From: an uncultured Gemmatimonadota bacterium
GTDB lineage: Bacteria; Gemmatimonadota; Gemmatimonadetes; Gemmatimonadales; Gemmatimonadaceae
Length of the DNA stretch: 40,548 nt
Direction of reading: 5' to 3'
Assembly (NCBI GenBank): GCA_946480295.1
Contig: CAMLIT010000027.1
Location: forward strand, 1-40,548
The position numbers and the translations under genes were made by a program. The notes under the pieces are model-generated. The model saw only the letters and a list, made by a program, of their open reading frames with translations. It did not search any database and was not told the DNA's origin. Below are positions 1 to 7,937 of the stretch, piece after piece. The number at the start of each line of letters is the position of its first letter. The stretch's first letter is position 1.

Positions 1-123
1 CCAGGCGCGGCCGGCGAGGCCTAACGGCGCGAGGGTGCCGAGGAGGTCGCGCTCGACCTCCCCGGCGCGCGAGGGGGCGAGGGCGGGACCGCTCTCGCCC
101 GGCGCGAGCGTGATGGTGGTCAT
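1..123 (-). CDS. NrfD/PsrC-like membrane subunit, N-terminal fragment
   Basis: The first 41 codons of a gene that leaves the window. The start ATG overlaps the stop of the ferredoxin gene by an ATGA, which is strong evidence of translational coupling. The fragment reads MTTITLAPGESGPALA and then GEVERDLLGTLAPLG; it has no stop before the window edge. In complexes of the PsrABC, NrfCD or ActABC type, a Tat-exported four-cluster ferredoxin is followed by a polytopic NrfD-type quinone-interacting subunit, whose N-terminus is usually a short hydrophilic stretch before the first helix. The position and hydrophilic start fit that. No membrane helix is visible yet, so the identity rests on context only and another partner subunit is possible. 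Confidence 0.5.
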   Translation of the reverse strand, partial: MTTITLAPGESGPALAPSRAGEVERDLLGTLAPLGLAGRAW

Positions 124-1040
124 CGCTGCTCCACTCCCCGCTGCAGGCCGGGGCTCGCCCCGGGCTCGCCCGGCGCACGGTACTTCCGGTTGTCCGGCGG
201 CAGGTAGTACACGCGCGGCTTCGTCCCCAGCTCCTCGAGCTGGCGGTAGGCGGCGCGGTCGCGCAGGAGCTGCGACAGGCGCGCCGTCTCGCCGCGCGCG
301 TTGGTGACGGCGTCCTCGTTCTCGTCGCCGAACCAGATCGCGCCCATCGGGCAGCCGCTGACGCAGTGCGGCAGCTTCCCGACGCGTGCCATGTCGGCGC
401 AGAAGTCGCACTTCTCGGCCGTGCCGACGCGGCGCGGGTAGCCCCACTCGGGGGAGTAGCCCCGCTCGGCGGCGGCGGCCGGATCGGAGGGGCGCGCCCA
501 GTTGAAGGTGCGCGCGGAATACGGGCACGCCGCCATGCAGAAGCGGCAGCCGATGCAGCGCGTGTTGTCGATGAGCACGATGCCGTCGTCGCGCTTGAAC
601 GTCGCGCCGACCGGGCAGACGCGCGTGCACGGCGGGTCGTCGCAGTGGAAGCAGGGGCGCGGGAACCAGTACGGCGCGGCGGCCGCGGAGTCCTGCATCC
701 GGTAGACGCGCAGCCACTCGCGATCGGGGGGCACGAAGTGCGTGGTGGAGCAGGCCTGGGCGCAGAGGCCGCAGCCATCGCAGGCGGCGAGGTCGATGAC
801 CATGAGCCAGCGCCGGCCGGGCACGCCGCGCCGCGCGTCGGGCGGGATCGGCGCGGCGCCGGCCGCGCCCCCGGTCACGACCAGCTCCCCGTCGCTGGTG
901 AGCGCGAGGGTGGCGGTCGCGGCCGGGCCATTCGCCGGTGCGCCCGCAGCCGCCTCGTGTGACGCACCGGCAGCGATGCCGCCGGCGGCGGCGCCGCCCG
1001 CGGCAAGCAGTCCCGCCCGGAGAAAGTCTCGTCGTTGCAT
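120..1040 (-). CDS. Tat-exported 4Fe-4S ferredoxin subunit (PsrB/NrfC/HybA-like)
   Basis: 306 residues. The N-terminus MQRRDFLRAGLLAAGG is a twin-arginine signal, so the protein is expected outside the cytoplasmic membrane or anchored at its outer face. Four cysteine groups follow: C87/C90/C93/C97, C130/C133/C138/C142 (CFHCDDPPCTRVCPVGA), C162/C165/C168/C172 (CIGCRFCMAACPY) and a last group from CDFC to CVSGCPMGA near residues 210-235. This is the pattern of electron-transfer subunits that carry electrons between a molybdopterin or hydrogenase catalytic subunit and a membrane quinone subunit. The next gene overlaps by 4 nt and looks like that membrane subunit. No catalytic subunit is in the window, so the substrate cannot be told. 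The family is certain; the complex is inferred. Upstream is a 400-nt gap shared with the divergent molybdenum hydroxylase operon. Confidence 0.88.
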   Translation of the reverse strand: MQRRDFLRAGLLAAGGAAAGGIAAGASHEAAAGAPANGPAATATLALTSDGELVVTGGAAGAAPIPPDARRGVPGRRWLMVIDLAACDGCGLCAQACSTTHFVPPDREWLRVYRMQDSAAAAPYWFPRPCFHCDDPPCTRVCPVGATFKRDDGIVLIDNTRCIGCRFCMAACPYSARTFNWARPSDPAAAAERGYSPEWGYPRRVGTAEKCDFCADMARVGKLPHCVSGCPMGAIWFGDENEDAVTNARGETARLSQLLRDRAAYRQLEELGTKPRVYYLPPDNRKYRAPGEPGASPGLQRGVEQR

Positions 1041-1218
1041 GTGTCCCGCAGATAGGGTGCGAGCTCAGTGGCGGCTCGATCGGGGCAGCGTGCAAGGGTT
1101 GGTGCGCCCTGGCGGGACGGACCATCGGGGAGGGCACGGAGCGGTGTGGGGAAAAACCGGACGGTGGGAAGAGGCGCATCTTTCCGGGCTCCGGGACCCG
1201 GGGCCAGCAACGACGCAG

Positions 1219-1307
1219 TTGGTTCTTTGTAGTTGGTTCGTGGCGAACCGCTCGGGATGCTCCGAGAGCATCCCGAGCGGCGCGCGAAGAACCAATCACC
1301 AATCACG
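1219..1307. repeat. Palindromic intergenic element, copy 1
   Basis: A perfect 15-bp inverted repeat, CCGCTCGGGATGCTC at 1248-1262 and its complement at 1266-1280, with a 3-nt loop. Imperfect outer arms contain TTGGTTC on the left and GAACCAATCACCAATCACG on the right. Related copies lie at 11650-11740 and 25585-25672, all between genes. No coding capacity is apparent. Confidence 0.85.
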
Positions 1308-1310
1308 TCG

Positions 1311-1366
1311 TTCCTCGTCCCTCGTTCCTCGTCCCTCGTCCCTCGTCCCTCGTCCCTCGTCCCTCG
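1311..1366. repeat. Heptamer tandem array (TCCCTCG), 8 units
   Basis: Eight consecutive 7-nt units, six TCCCTCG and two TTCCTCG, directly following palindromic element copy 1. The same unit occurs in complement inside pheS at 23796-23809. Confidence 0.92.
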
Positions 1367-1448
1367 CCGTCTACCGTCCGCTCGCACTCTTCTTGCCGCG
1401 AACACGCAGACTCCCCGAGCGCGTTCCCTTCCCCCAAGGAGCGATCGC

Positions 1449-2444
1449 ATGACTCCGTCGTTCGACGCCGCCGATCGTCCCCCCGCCGTCGGTGACGAGG
1501 CTCCCGACTTCGAGCTGCCCGCCGACGGAGGCGGGCGTCGCCGCCTGCGCGACCTGCGCGGCTCGCCGGTGGTCCTCGCGTTCTATCCCGGGCCCGAGGA
1601 CCCGCGGTGGGCGGACGAGGTGCGCGCGCACGCCGACGGGGCGGACGCGCTGCTCTCGCGGCGCGGCGTCCACCTCCACGGCATCGCGATCGCCGACCAC
1701 CCTGAGGCGGCGCGGCTGTACGGCGTCGGCGGCGAGGGCGCGGTGGTCGCGATCGACGCGAGCGGACGCGTCACGCGCCGGCTCGGCGGCGGCGAGGAGG
1801 GCGCGAGCCCGCGCCGCACCGCCTGGACGCGCCGCGAGTTCGTGACGGCGGCGGTGGGCGCGGCGCTCGCGCTCGCGCTGTCGCGCCCGCAGGCGGCCGC
1901 GGCGCAGCTCGCGGGCGTCGGCGCCGACGCGCCCGACGCGGCCGACGCGGCCGACGCGACACGCGAACATCGCGCGGCGGTGACGCTCGACGTCAACGGC
2001 CGCAGCCTCACCTTCGACCTGGACACGCGCGTCACCCTGCTCGACGCCCTGCGCGACCACGCCGGCATCACCGGCCCCAAGAAGGGGTGCGACCACGGCC
2101 AGTGCGGCGCGTGCACCGTGCACGTGAACGGGCGGCGCGTGCTGTCCTGCCTGACGCTCGCCGTGATGGCGCAGGGGAGGACGATCACGACCGTCGAGGG
2201 GCTGGCCCAGGGCGACACGCTGCACCCGCTCCAGCGCGCGTTCATCGAGCACGACGCCTTCCAGTGCGGCTACTGCACCTCGGGGCAGCTCATGTCTGCG
2301 GCGGCGATGCTCGACGAGCCGTGGGGCCCGGCGGACGACGACGTGCGCGAGGCGATGAGCGGCAACATCTGCCGCTGCGGGGCGTACCCGGGGATCGTCG
2401 CCGCCGTCCAGCAGGTGCGCGCGACGCGGAGGGCCGCACGATGA
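1449..2444 (+). CDS. paoA: Molybdenum hydroxylase [2Fe-2S] subunit with fused N-terminal thioredoxin-fold domain (PaoA/YagT-like)
   Basis: 331 residues. The start is fixed by AAGGAG at 1436-1441, 7 nt before the ATG. Residues 15-115 resemble an AhpC/TSA peroxiredoxin (VGDEAPDFELP, then GSPVVLAFYPGPED), but where the peroxidatic cysteine should follow the FYP motif the sequence reads EDPRWADEV, with no Cys in the domain, so peroxidase activity is not expected. A twin-arginine-like stretch TRREFVTAAVGAALALAL lies at 127-144, far from the N-terminus. Residues 175-331 are the two-cluster ferredoxin of xanthine oxidase-family enzymes: C214/C219/C222/C234 and C273/C276/C308/C310 (GNICRCGAYPG). E. 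coli PaoA, as I recall it, has only the Tat signal and ferredoxin part. It transfers electrons from the molybdenum site to FAD. The stop overlaps the next ATG. The family is certain; PaoABC-type aldehyde oxidation is likely. Confidence 0.88.
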   Translation: MTPSFDAADRPPAVGDEAPDFELPADGGGRRRLRDLRGSPVVLAFYPGPEDPRWADEVRAHADGADALLSRRGVHLHGIAIADHPEAARLYGVGGEGAVVAIDASGRVTRRLGGGEEGASPRRTAWTRREFVTAAVGAALALALSRPQAAAAQLAGVGADAPDAADAADATREHRAAVTLDVNGRSLTFDLDTRVTLLDALRDHAGITGPKKGCDHGQCGACTVHVNGRRVLSCLTLAVMAQGRTITTVEGLAQGDTLHPLQRAFIEHDAFQCGYCTSGQLMSAAAMLDEPWGPADDDVREAMSGNICRCGAYPGIVAAVQQVRATRRAAR

Positions 2445-3436
2445 GACCCTTCGAGTTCCACGCGGCGGCGACGGCGGACGACGCGATCCGCGCCGCGTCG
2501 TCCGGCGGCACCCGCTACGTCGCCGGCGGCACGACGCTCATCGATCTCATGAAGCTCGAGGTCGAGCGGCCGATGCGCGTCGTGGACATCAACCCGCTCG
2601 CCGGTCACGAGCCCGCGCTCGCCGCGATCGCCGAGCTGCCGGACGGCGGCCTCCGCATCGGCGCGCTCGCGCGCATGAGCGACACGGCCTGGGACGGACG
2701 GCTGAAGGAGCGCTACCCCATGGTGAGCCACGCGCTGCTCCTCGCCGCATCGGGGCAGCTCCGGAACATGGCGACGATCGGCGGGAACATCCTCCAGCGG
2801 ACGCGCTGTCCGTACTTCCGCGACACCGCGATGGCGTGCAACAAGCGCGAGCCGGGCACCGGCTGCTCCGCCCTGCACGGCATCAACCGCGGGCACGCGA
2901 TCCTCGGCACGAGCGAGCACTGCATCGCGACGCACCCGTCGGACCTCGCCGTCGCCCTCGCGGCGCTCGACGCGACGGTGCACGTCCGCGGCGGCCGCGG
3001 CCGCACGCGCGCGATCCGCTTCGCCGACTTCCACCTCCTTCCCGATGCGCATCCCGAGCGGGAGAACGCGCTCCGGCAGGGGGAGCTGATCACGGCGATC
3101 GACCTCCCCGCCCTCCCCTTCGCCCGCCGCTCGCTCTACCTCAAGGTGCGCGACCGGGCGAGCTACGCCTTCGCCCTCGCCTCGGCGGCGGTCGCGCTCG
3201 ACGTGGCACACGGCACGATCCGCGACGCGCGCGTCGCGCTCGGCGGGGTGGCGACGAAGCCCTGGCGGTCGCCGGAAGCGGAGCGGGCGCTCGTCGGCAA
3301 GGCGGCGACGACGGCGACGTATCGGGCGGCGGCGGAGGCGGCGCTGCACGGCGCCGCGCCGCGCGAGCAGAACGCGTTCAAGGTCGAGCTGGCGAAGCGG
3401 ACGCTCGTGCGGGCGCTGGAGGAGGTGTCGGCATGA
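2441..3436 (+). CDS. paoB: Molybdenum hydroxylase FAD/[4Fe-4S] subunit (PaoB-like)
   Basis: 331 residues, close to E. coli PaoB. The N-terminal FAD-binding part has the YVAGGTTLIDLMK loop, and ATIGGNILQRTRCPYFRD near 111-128 contains the second FAD loop. Four cysteines, C123, C133, C142 and C161, sit in CPYFRD, MACNKREPGTGCSALHG and SEHCIATHPSD. These are characteristic of the PaoB-type subunit, which carries an extra 4Fe-4S cluster; simple xanthine dehydrogenase FAD subunits are less cysteine-rich here. This pattern is the best evidence that the operon encodes a PaoABC-type aldehyde oxidoreductase and not a purine hydroxylase. The ATG overlaps the previous stop (ATGA), and its own stop overlaps the next gene in the same way, as expected for equimolar subunits. 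Confidence 0.93.
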   Translation: MRPFEFHAAATADDAIRAASSGGTRYVAGGTTLIDLMKLEVERPMRVVDINPLAGHEPALAAIAELPDGGLRIGALARMSDTAWDGRLKERYPMVSHALLLAASGQLRNMATIGGNILQRTRCPYFRDTAMACNKREPGTGCSALHGINRGHAILGTSEHCIATHPSDLAVALAALDATVHVRGGRGRTRAIRFADFHLLPDAHPERENALRQGELITAIDLPALPFARRSLYLKVRDRASYAFALASAAVALDVAHGTIRDARVALGGVATKPWRSPEAERALVGKAATTATYRAAAEAALHGAAPREQNAFKVELAKRTLVRALEEVSA

Positions 3437-5667
3437 CCGAGCCACGCGGACCGAGCATCGGCGCGCCGATGGACCGCGTCGACGGCCGGCTCAAGGTGAC
3501 GGGCGGCGCGCGCTACGCCGCGGAGTTCCCCATCCCCGACCTGGTGCACGTGGTGATGGTGACGAGCACGATCGCGAAGGGGCGCGTGCGTCACATGGAT
3601 ACGAGCGCCGCCGAGCAGTCGCCGGGCGTGCTCGCCGTGCTCACGCCGCACAACGCGCCGCGGCTCGCCGCCGAGTGGCGCAGCGCGAACGGCGCCCAGG
3701 GCCAGCCGCCGAGCCGCGTGCCGACGCTGCTGCAGGACGACCGGGTGCACTACAACGGGCAGCCGATCGGGCTCGTCATCGCCGACTCCTTCGAGCGGGC
3801 GACCGCCGCCGCGCACCTCGTGCGCGTGAGCTACGACGAGGAGAAGCCGGAGCTCGACCCGGCGACGGCGCCCAGGGCACCGAAAGACGCGGTGCATCCG
3901 ACGGGCTCGGCGCCGAGGGCGACCTCGCGCGGGAACGTCGCCGAGGGGCTCGCGCAGGCGGACGTCACGGTGGACCACACCTACACGACGCCGCTCGAGA
4001 ATCACAACCCGATGGAGCCGCACAACACGATCGCCGTCTGGGAGGGCGACCGCCTCACCATCTATGACTCGACGCAGGGCATCTTCAACGTCCGAAACGG
4101 CGTGGCGAAGGCGTTCGGGATCCCGCGCGAGGACGTGCGCGTGGTGTCGTTCTTCACCGGGGGCGGCTTCGGGAGCAAGGGCGGCCCGTGGTCGCACGTC
4201 TTCCTGGCCGCGATGGCGGCGCGGCACGTGCACCGTCCGGCGAAGCTCTTCCTCACCCGTCGCCAGATGTTCGGCCCCGTCGGCGGGCGCCCGCTGACGA
4301 TCCAGCACGTGACGCTCGGCGCCAGACGAGACGGCACGCTGACCGCCATCCGCCATACGAGCCTGGCGAACACCTCGACGCTGGAGGACTGGCTGGAGCC
4401 GAGCGCCGTGCAGACGCGCATGCTCTACGCGTGCCCGAACGTGGAGACGGACCACGACCTCGTGCGGCTGAACGTGGGGTCGCCCACCTTCCAGCGCGCG
4501 CCCGGCGAGGCGACGGGGACCTTCGCGCTCGAGTGCGCGCTCGACGAGCTGGCCGTGGCGCTCGGGATGGACCCGATCGAGCTCCGCCTGAAGAACCACG
4601 CGGAGCGCGACGGCGAGAGCGGGAAGCCGTTCTCGAGCAAGTCGCTGCGCGAGTGCTACCGGCAGGGGGCGGAGCGCTTCGGGTGGAGCCGTCGCAGCCC
4701 GGCGCCGCGGTCCATGCGCGACGGCCGCTGGCTGGTGGGCTACGGGATGGCCACGGCGACCTATCCCGCTCGTCAGGCGCCGGCGTCCGCCGTCGCGCGC
4801 ATCCTGCCCGACGGCCGCGCCTCGGTGCGCGCGGGCACGCAGGAGATCGGGTGCGGAACGTACACCATCATGACGCAGATCGCGGCCGACGCCCTCGGCC
4901 TGCCGCCGGACCGGGTGACGTTCGAGCTCGGGGACACGGACATGCCCCAGACGCCCCTCTCGGCCGGCTCGCTCACCGCCTCGTCCACCGGACCGGCGGT
5001 GCACCTCGCGGCGATGGCGGCGCGGCGGCAGCTCGTACAGCTCGCGATCGCCGACGCGGCGTCGCCGCTGCACGGCGCCCGCGAGGAGGACGTGCGCGCG
5101 GCCGACGGCCGGCTCTCGCTGGCGTCGGCCCCGGCGCGGAGCGAGCGCTACGCGGCGGTGATCGCCCGGCACGGCGGGCAGCCGGTGGAGGGGCGGGCGG
5201 ACGCGCGCGGGGCCGAGGAGCAGCAGCAGTACTCGATGCACTCCTTCGGCGCGGTGTTCGCCGAGGTCCGCGTCGACGAGGAGCTCGGGCGCATCCGCGT
5301 GCCGCGCGTCGTCGGCGCGTACGGCGGCGGGCGGGTGCTCAACGAGAAGACGGCGACGAGCCAGATCATCGGCGGCGTGGTGTGGGGGATCGGGATGGCG
5401 CTGCTGGAGCAGACGCACGTCGACCCGCGCACGGGGCGCTACGTGAACGCCGATCTCGCCGAGTACGAGGTGCCGGTGAACGCCGACGTCGGGTCGATCG
5501 AGGCGATCTTCGTCCCGGAGCACGACCCGATCGTGAACCCGTTAGGCGTGAAGGGGCTGGGGGAGATCGGGATCACCGGCGTGCCGGCGGCGATCGCCAA
5601 CGCCGTGTACCAGGCGACGGGGAAGCGGGTGCGGGAGCTGCCGATCAGGGTGGAGGGGGTGCTGTAG
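3433..5667 (+). CDS. paoC: Molybdenum hydroxylase catalytic subunit (PaoC-like)
   Basis: 744 residues, the length of the large molybdopterin-binding subunit in three-subunit enzymes. The N-terminal domain has the family pattern RVDGRLKVTGGARYAAEFP at about 14-32. The middle has the FFTGGGFGSKGG cofactor loop near residue 240. Near the C-terminus, NPLGVKGLGEIGITG carries the catalytic glutamate, about E711. The enzyme hydroxylates an aldehyde or heterocycle with water at a molybdenum centre and passes electrons to the two upstream subunits. No PaoD-type cofactor chaperone follows; a heptamer repeat and a tRNA gene come instead, so maturation genes must be elsewhere. If the small subunit is really Tat-exported, the complex would be periplasmic as in E. 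coli. The family is certain; the substrate is unknown. Confidence 0.94.
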   Translation: MTEPRGPSIGAPMDRVDGRLKVTGGARYAAEFPIPDLVHVVMVTSTIAKGRVRHMDTSAAEQSPGVLAVLTPHNAPRLAAEWRSANGAQGQPPSRVPTLLQDDRVHYNGQPIGLVIADSFERATAAAHLVRVSYDEEKPELDPATAPRAPKDAVHPTGSAPRATSRGNVAEGLAQADVTVDHTYTTPLENHNPMEPHNTIAVWEGDRLTIYDSTQGIFNVRNGVAKAFGIPREDVRVVSFFTGGGFGSKGGPWSHVFLAAMAARHVHRPAKLFLTRRQMFGPVGGRPLTIQHVTLGARRDGTLTAIRHTSLANTSTLEDWLEPSAVQTRMLYACPNVETDHDLVRLNVGSPTFQRAPGEATGTFALECALDELAVALGMDPIELRLKNHAERDGESGKPFSSKSLRECYRQGAERFGWSRRSPAPRSMRDGRWLVGYGMATATYPARQAPASAVARILPDGRASVRAGTQEIGCGTYTIMTQIAADALGLPPDRVTFELGDTDMPQTPLSAGSLTASSTGPAVHLAAMAARRQLVQLAIADAASPLHGAREEDVRAADGRLSLASAPARSERYAAVIARHGGQPVEGRADARGAEEQQQYSMHSFGAVFAEVRVDEELGRIRVPRVVGAYGGGRVLNEKTATSQIIGGVVWGIGMALLEQTHVDPRTGRYVNADLAEYEVPVNADVGSIEAIFVPEHDPIVNPLGVKGLGEIGITGVPAAIANAVYQATGKRVRELPIRVEGVL

Positions 5668-5692
5668 CGGGAGGCGGGAGGCGGGAGGCGCG
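5668..5692. repeat. Heptamer repeat (GGGAGGC), 3 units
   Basis: Three GGGAGGC units directly after the stop codon of the hydroxylase large subunit. The same unit is repeated five times before recN at 11563-11597. Confidence 0.85.
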
Positions 5693-5750
5693 GCGCGCGT
5701 CTCCCGATCGCCATGGCGAGGAAGTCGGCGGCGTGCTATCGTCACAGGGC

Positions 5751-5832
5751 GCGCCCGTGGCGAAACCGGTAGCCGCGGCGGACTTAAAATCCGCTCCCGC
5801 GAGGGGTGTCGGTTCGAATCCGGCCGGGCGCA
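5751..5832 (+). tRNA. tRNA-Leu (UAA)
   Basis: The acceptor stem GCGCCCG at 5751-5757 pairs with CGGGCGC at 5825-5831, followed by discriminator A. The anticodon stem GCGGA/TCCGC encloses CTTAAAA, giving anticodon UAA. A long variable arm (CCCGCGAGGGG) marks a class II tRNA, and TTCGAAT is the T-loop. CCA is not encoded. TATCGT at 5737-5742, 8 nt upstream, could be the -10 box; no good -35 is visible. Confidence 0.96.
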
Positions 5833-5948
5833 TGGCACGACGTGGACGGAGTCGCCGGCACTGTGCGGCGATCGGACGAGAACGGGGCGAGGGCCGCCGA
5901 CCGTGAAGGTCTCGATCCTCGCCCCTCGACACTCGACACTGCTCTGAG

Positions 5949-6021
5949 AGCGGGAAACGGGACTCGAACCCGCGACCCCAACCTTGGCAAGGTTGTGCTC
6001 TACCAACTGAGCTATTCCCGC
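5949..6021 (-). tRNA. tRNA-Gly (GCC)
   Basis: Read on the minus strand: acceptor GCGGGAA at 6021-6015 pairs with TTCCCGC at 5956-5950, with discriminator U at 5949. The D-arm reads AGCTCAGTTGGTAGAGC, the anticodon arm CAACC-TTGCCAA-GGTTG gives GCC, and the T-arm is GCGGGTTCGAGTCCCGT. CCA is not encoded. A strong promoter lies just upstream. Confidence 0.97.
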
Positions 6022-6031
6022 GTGCCCTGAA

Positions 6032-6060
6032 ATTATAATCCGCCGGCGCGCCGGCAAGAA
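6032..6060 (-). promoter_or_regulatory. Promoter of tRNA-Gly
   Basis: On the minus strand, TTCTTG (6060-6055), a 17-nt spacer, and a perfect TATAAT (6037-6032), ending 10 nt before the tRNA 5' end. A GCCGGCGCGCCGGC palindrome fills the spacer. The TATAAT stands out sharply in this GC-rich sequence. Confidence 0.75.
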
Positions 6061-6064
6061 GTGC

Positions 6065-7855
6065 TCACGGCCGCTCGCCGAGGGCGTGCACGGCGTACCA
6101 GGCGCTCCAGCCGAGGAGCCCGGAGAGCGACGCGTCGCCGCCGTTGGCCACGGCCTTCCCCTCGGCATCCACGACTTCCGCGGCGAAGCCGCCGTCGAGC
6201 GGCGCGCGCCGGAGCCACTGCAGCACGGTGCGGGAATCGGGGCCGAGCAGCCGCGCGCACTGCTGCGCCAGGTTGCGCGGCTCGACGCCGATGTTCTTGA
6301 CGGTGCGGCGGTAGAGCGAGTCGTGCCGCGGGACCGCGTCGTAGAGCGGCAGCCAGAACGCGGACGCGAGGGGATCGTCCTCGCTCGAGGTGCCGCCGGC
6401 GAGATCCGCCGCGCTGGCGAGAGTGGTCTTCGACGCGCCGCCCCCCTCGGGGTCCACGGCGAAGTGCCGCCGGATCGCGGCACGCACCGCCTCGGGATCC
6501 TCCACGCCGCGCGCGGTCTCCTCGTCCAGCGTGCGCCGCAGGACGTCGAGCGCCTGCGCGACGACCGCGTTGCCGTGCAGCGTGAAGGGATACGGCACCG
6601 GCTCGCCGGAGAGGCTCACCTCGGTCGAGTACAGCGGCACGTTGCGATCGCGGCGCGCGGCGATGTCCTCGGACGCCAGGTAGAGCGTGTCGGCGAGGAC
6701 GGGCTCCTCGACGATCTGGTCGTCGCCGGTGTCGCGGATGTACCGGTCGGTGGCGATCGCGTACGCGGCGACGCCCTCGAGGGCGAAGCCGGGCTCGAAC
6801 AGGGTGCCGTCGAGGTAGTCGACGCCGCGGCCGGGCGCGTAGCCGTGCAGCTCGCAGGTGCGGAGGATCAGCTCGCGCGCGAGGGGCGGATCGAGCAGCT
6901 GGACGGCGGCGATCGTCCAGGTGAGCGCCTCCCAGTCGCGCACGGTGACGCCGCGGCCGTTCCACGGGACGCGGCTGCGCACGAGGTAGTAGTGCGCGTC
7001 GTCGAGCGCGCGCCCGCCGGCGGAGAAGTACGCGAAGAGCAGGTTGCGGTTGATGAGGCGGTCCATCGCCTCGCTCCCCGTGGTCTGCTCGAGCGACTGG
7101 AGCGCGTCGCGGGTGTCGGTGACGAGCTCGCGCCAGCCGCGGCGGCGCAGGACGCCGACGGTGGCTTCGGCGCCGTCGCGCTCCGGACCGGCGGCCACGT
7201 AGAACGCCGTCTGCTCGCGGGCCCCGGCGGCGACGCGGAGCTCGCGCCGGAGGGCGAAGCGGCCGTCGTCCGCCCCGCCCTCCACGCGCGTATCCCCCTC
7301 CCCGGCGATGGCGAGGGCGACGAGGCCCGGCGCCGCCGCCCCTTCCAGCACGACCGCGTCGCCGCTGACGCGGACGCGGTGCGCGTCGCCGAGCGGGCGC
7401 GGCGTGCGGACGCGGAGCTGGCGATGGGCGAAGGTGCCCTCGACGGCGACCTCGACGACGCGGTCCGCCGAGCCGCGGTTCTCGACGGCGAGCGCGTAGA
7501 CGGCGCCCGGCACGTCGGCGTCGCGGCCGTAGGGCGCGAAGACGGTGCCGCGCACGACGACGCCGCCTAACGTGCAGGAGAAGGTCGGCAGCCAGCCGAA
7601 CGCGCGCTCCCAGACCATCTGGTTGCCCCCGAGCTCCAGCCGCGCGCCGTCCACGGTGACGACGGGGCGCAGGAGCGCCGGGCCGGTGCCCTGCATGAAG
7701 TCGGGATGGCCCGCGAACTCCACCGCCGCGCGCGCGCCGCGGTGCAGCACGCCGATGGCGTACACCGAGCCGTCGGCGGGATGGATGCACGGCAGCGAGA
7801 GCCAGTGATTGCCGGTGAGCTGCCAGGGAACGGGCGGAAGCGGGAGCAGTGCCAC
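6065..7855 (-). CDS. Probable (alpha/alpha)6-barrel glycoside-active protein, function unknown
   Basis: About 596 residues from a GTG at 7855 (VALLPLPPVPWQLTGNHW); the frame is open further upstream, so the start is uncertain. No signal peptide is evident. The first 250 residues look beta-rich (repeated short strands ending in GAREQTAFYVAAGPE). The rest is helical, with aromatic and acidic motifs such as SRVPWNGRGVTVRDWEALTW, GVDYLDGTLFEPGFALEGVA and FWLPLYDAVPRHDSLYRRT. A beta domain followed by a helical half with W and D/E clusters is the layout of six-hairpin glycosidases and glycosyltransferase-36-like phosphorylases. I cannot match catalytic residues to a named family, so this is a fold-level guess. 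It stands alone, ending just before the tRNA-Gly promoter. TATCAT in the upstream minus strand near 7888 is a possible -10 box. Confidence 0.55.
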   Translation of the reverse strand: MALLPLPPVPWQLTGNHWLSLPCIHPADGSVYAIGVLHRGARAAVEFAGHPDFMQGTGPALLRPVVTVDGARLELGGNQMVWERAFGWLPTFSCTLGGVVVRGTVFAPYGRDADVPGAVYALAVENRGSADRVVEVAVEGTFAHRQLRVRTPRPLGDAHRVRVSGDAVVLEGAAAPGLVALAIAGEGDTRVEGGADDGRFALRRELRVAAGAREQTAFYVAAGPERDGAEATVGVLRRRGWRELVTDTRDALQSLEQTTGSEAMDRLINRNLLFAYFSAGGRALDDAHYYLVRSRVPWNGRGVTVRDWEALTWTIAAVQLLDPPLARELILRTCELHGYAPGRGVDYLDGTLFEPGFALEGVAAYAIATDRYIRDTGDDQIVEEPVLADTLYLASEDIAARRDRNVPLYSTEVSLSGEPVPYPFTLHGNAVVAQALDVLRRTLDEETARGVEDPEAVRAAIRRHFAVDPEGGGASKTTLASAADLAGGTSSEDDPLASAFWLPLYDAVPRHDSLYRRTVKNIGVEPRNLAQQCARLLGPDSRTVLQWLRRAPLDGGFAAEVVDAEGKAVANGGDASLSGLLGWSAWYAVHALGERP

Positions 7856-7937
7856 GGGGACCTGTGTATGTGGAGCGTGCGCGGCTAGAATGATAACCTG
7901 ACCGGTCACGTCAACGATACACGGGAACCCCGCGAAC

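Larger units (their letters stand above)
1041..1448. other. Divergent intergenic region with repeats
   Basis: 408 nt between two divergently transcribed redox operons. Positions 1041-1218 show no convincing gene or promoter to me. 1219-1307 hold a palindromic repeat and 1311-1366 a heptamer array, both listed separately. The last 80 nt lead into the hydroxylase operon and end with AAGGAG at 1436-1441. Translated ORFs crossing this region are rich in Arg, Pro and Ser and come from the repeats. Confidence 0.6.

Noticed and set aside
1..123. Frameshift at the start of the NrfD-like gene
   Set aside because: A first reading seemed to give a stop; careful recounting shows the frame open from ATG to the window edge.
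1219..1307. Rho-independent terminators at the palindromic elements
   Set aside because: No U-tract on either side. Element size and repetition point to a mobile or repeated element.
1311..1366. CRISPR array
   Set aside because: Units are 7 nt with no spacers, and no cas genes are near.
1041..1500. Arg/Pro/Ser-rich small ORFs across the intergenic region
   Set aside because: They are produced by translating the heptamer arrays; no ribosome site or conserved motif.
3163..5523. Long open frame (786 codons) on the minus strand opposite the hydroxylase large subunit
   Set aside because: Its translation is Arg/His-rich without motifs. It mirrors the codon bias of the real gene and is a shadow frame, like many others in this GC-rich DNA.
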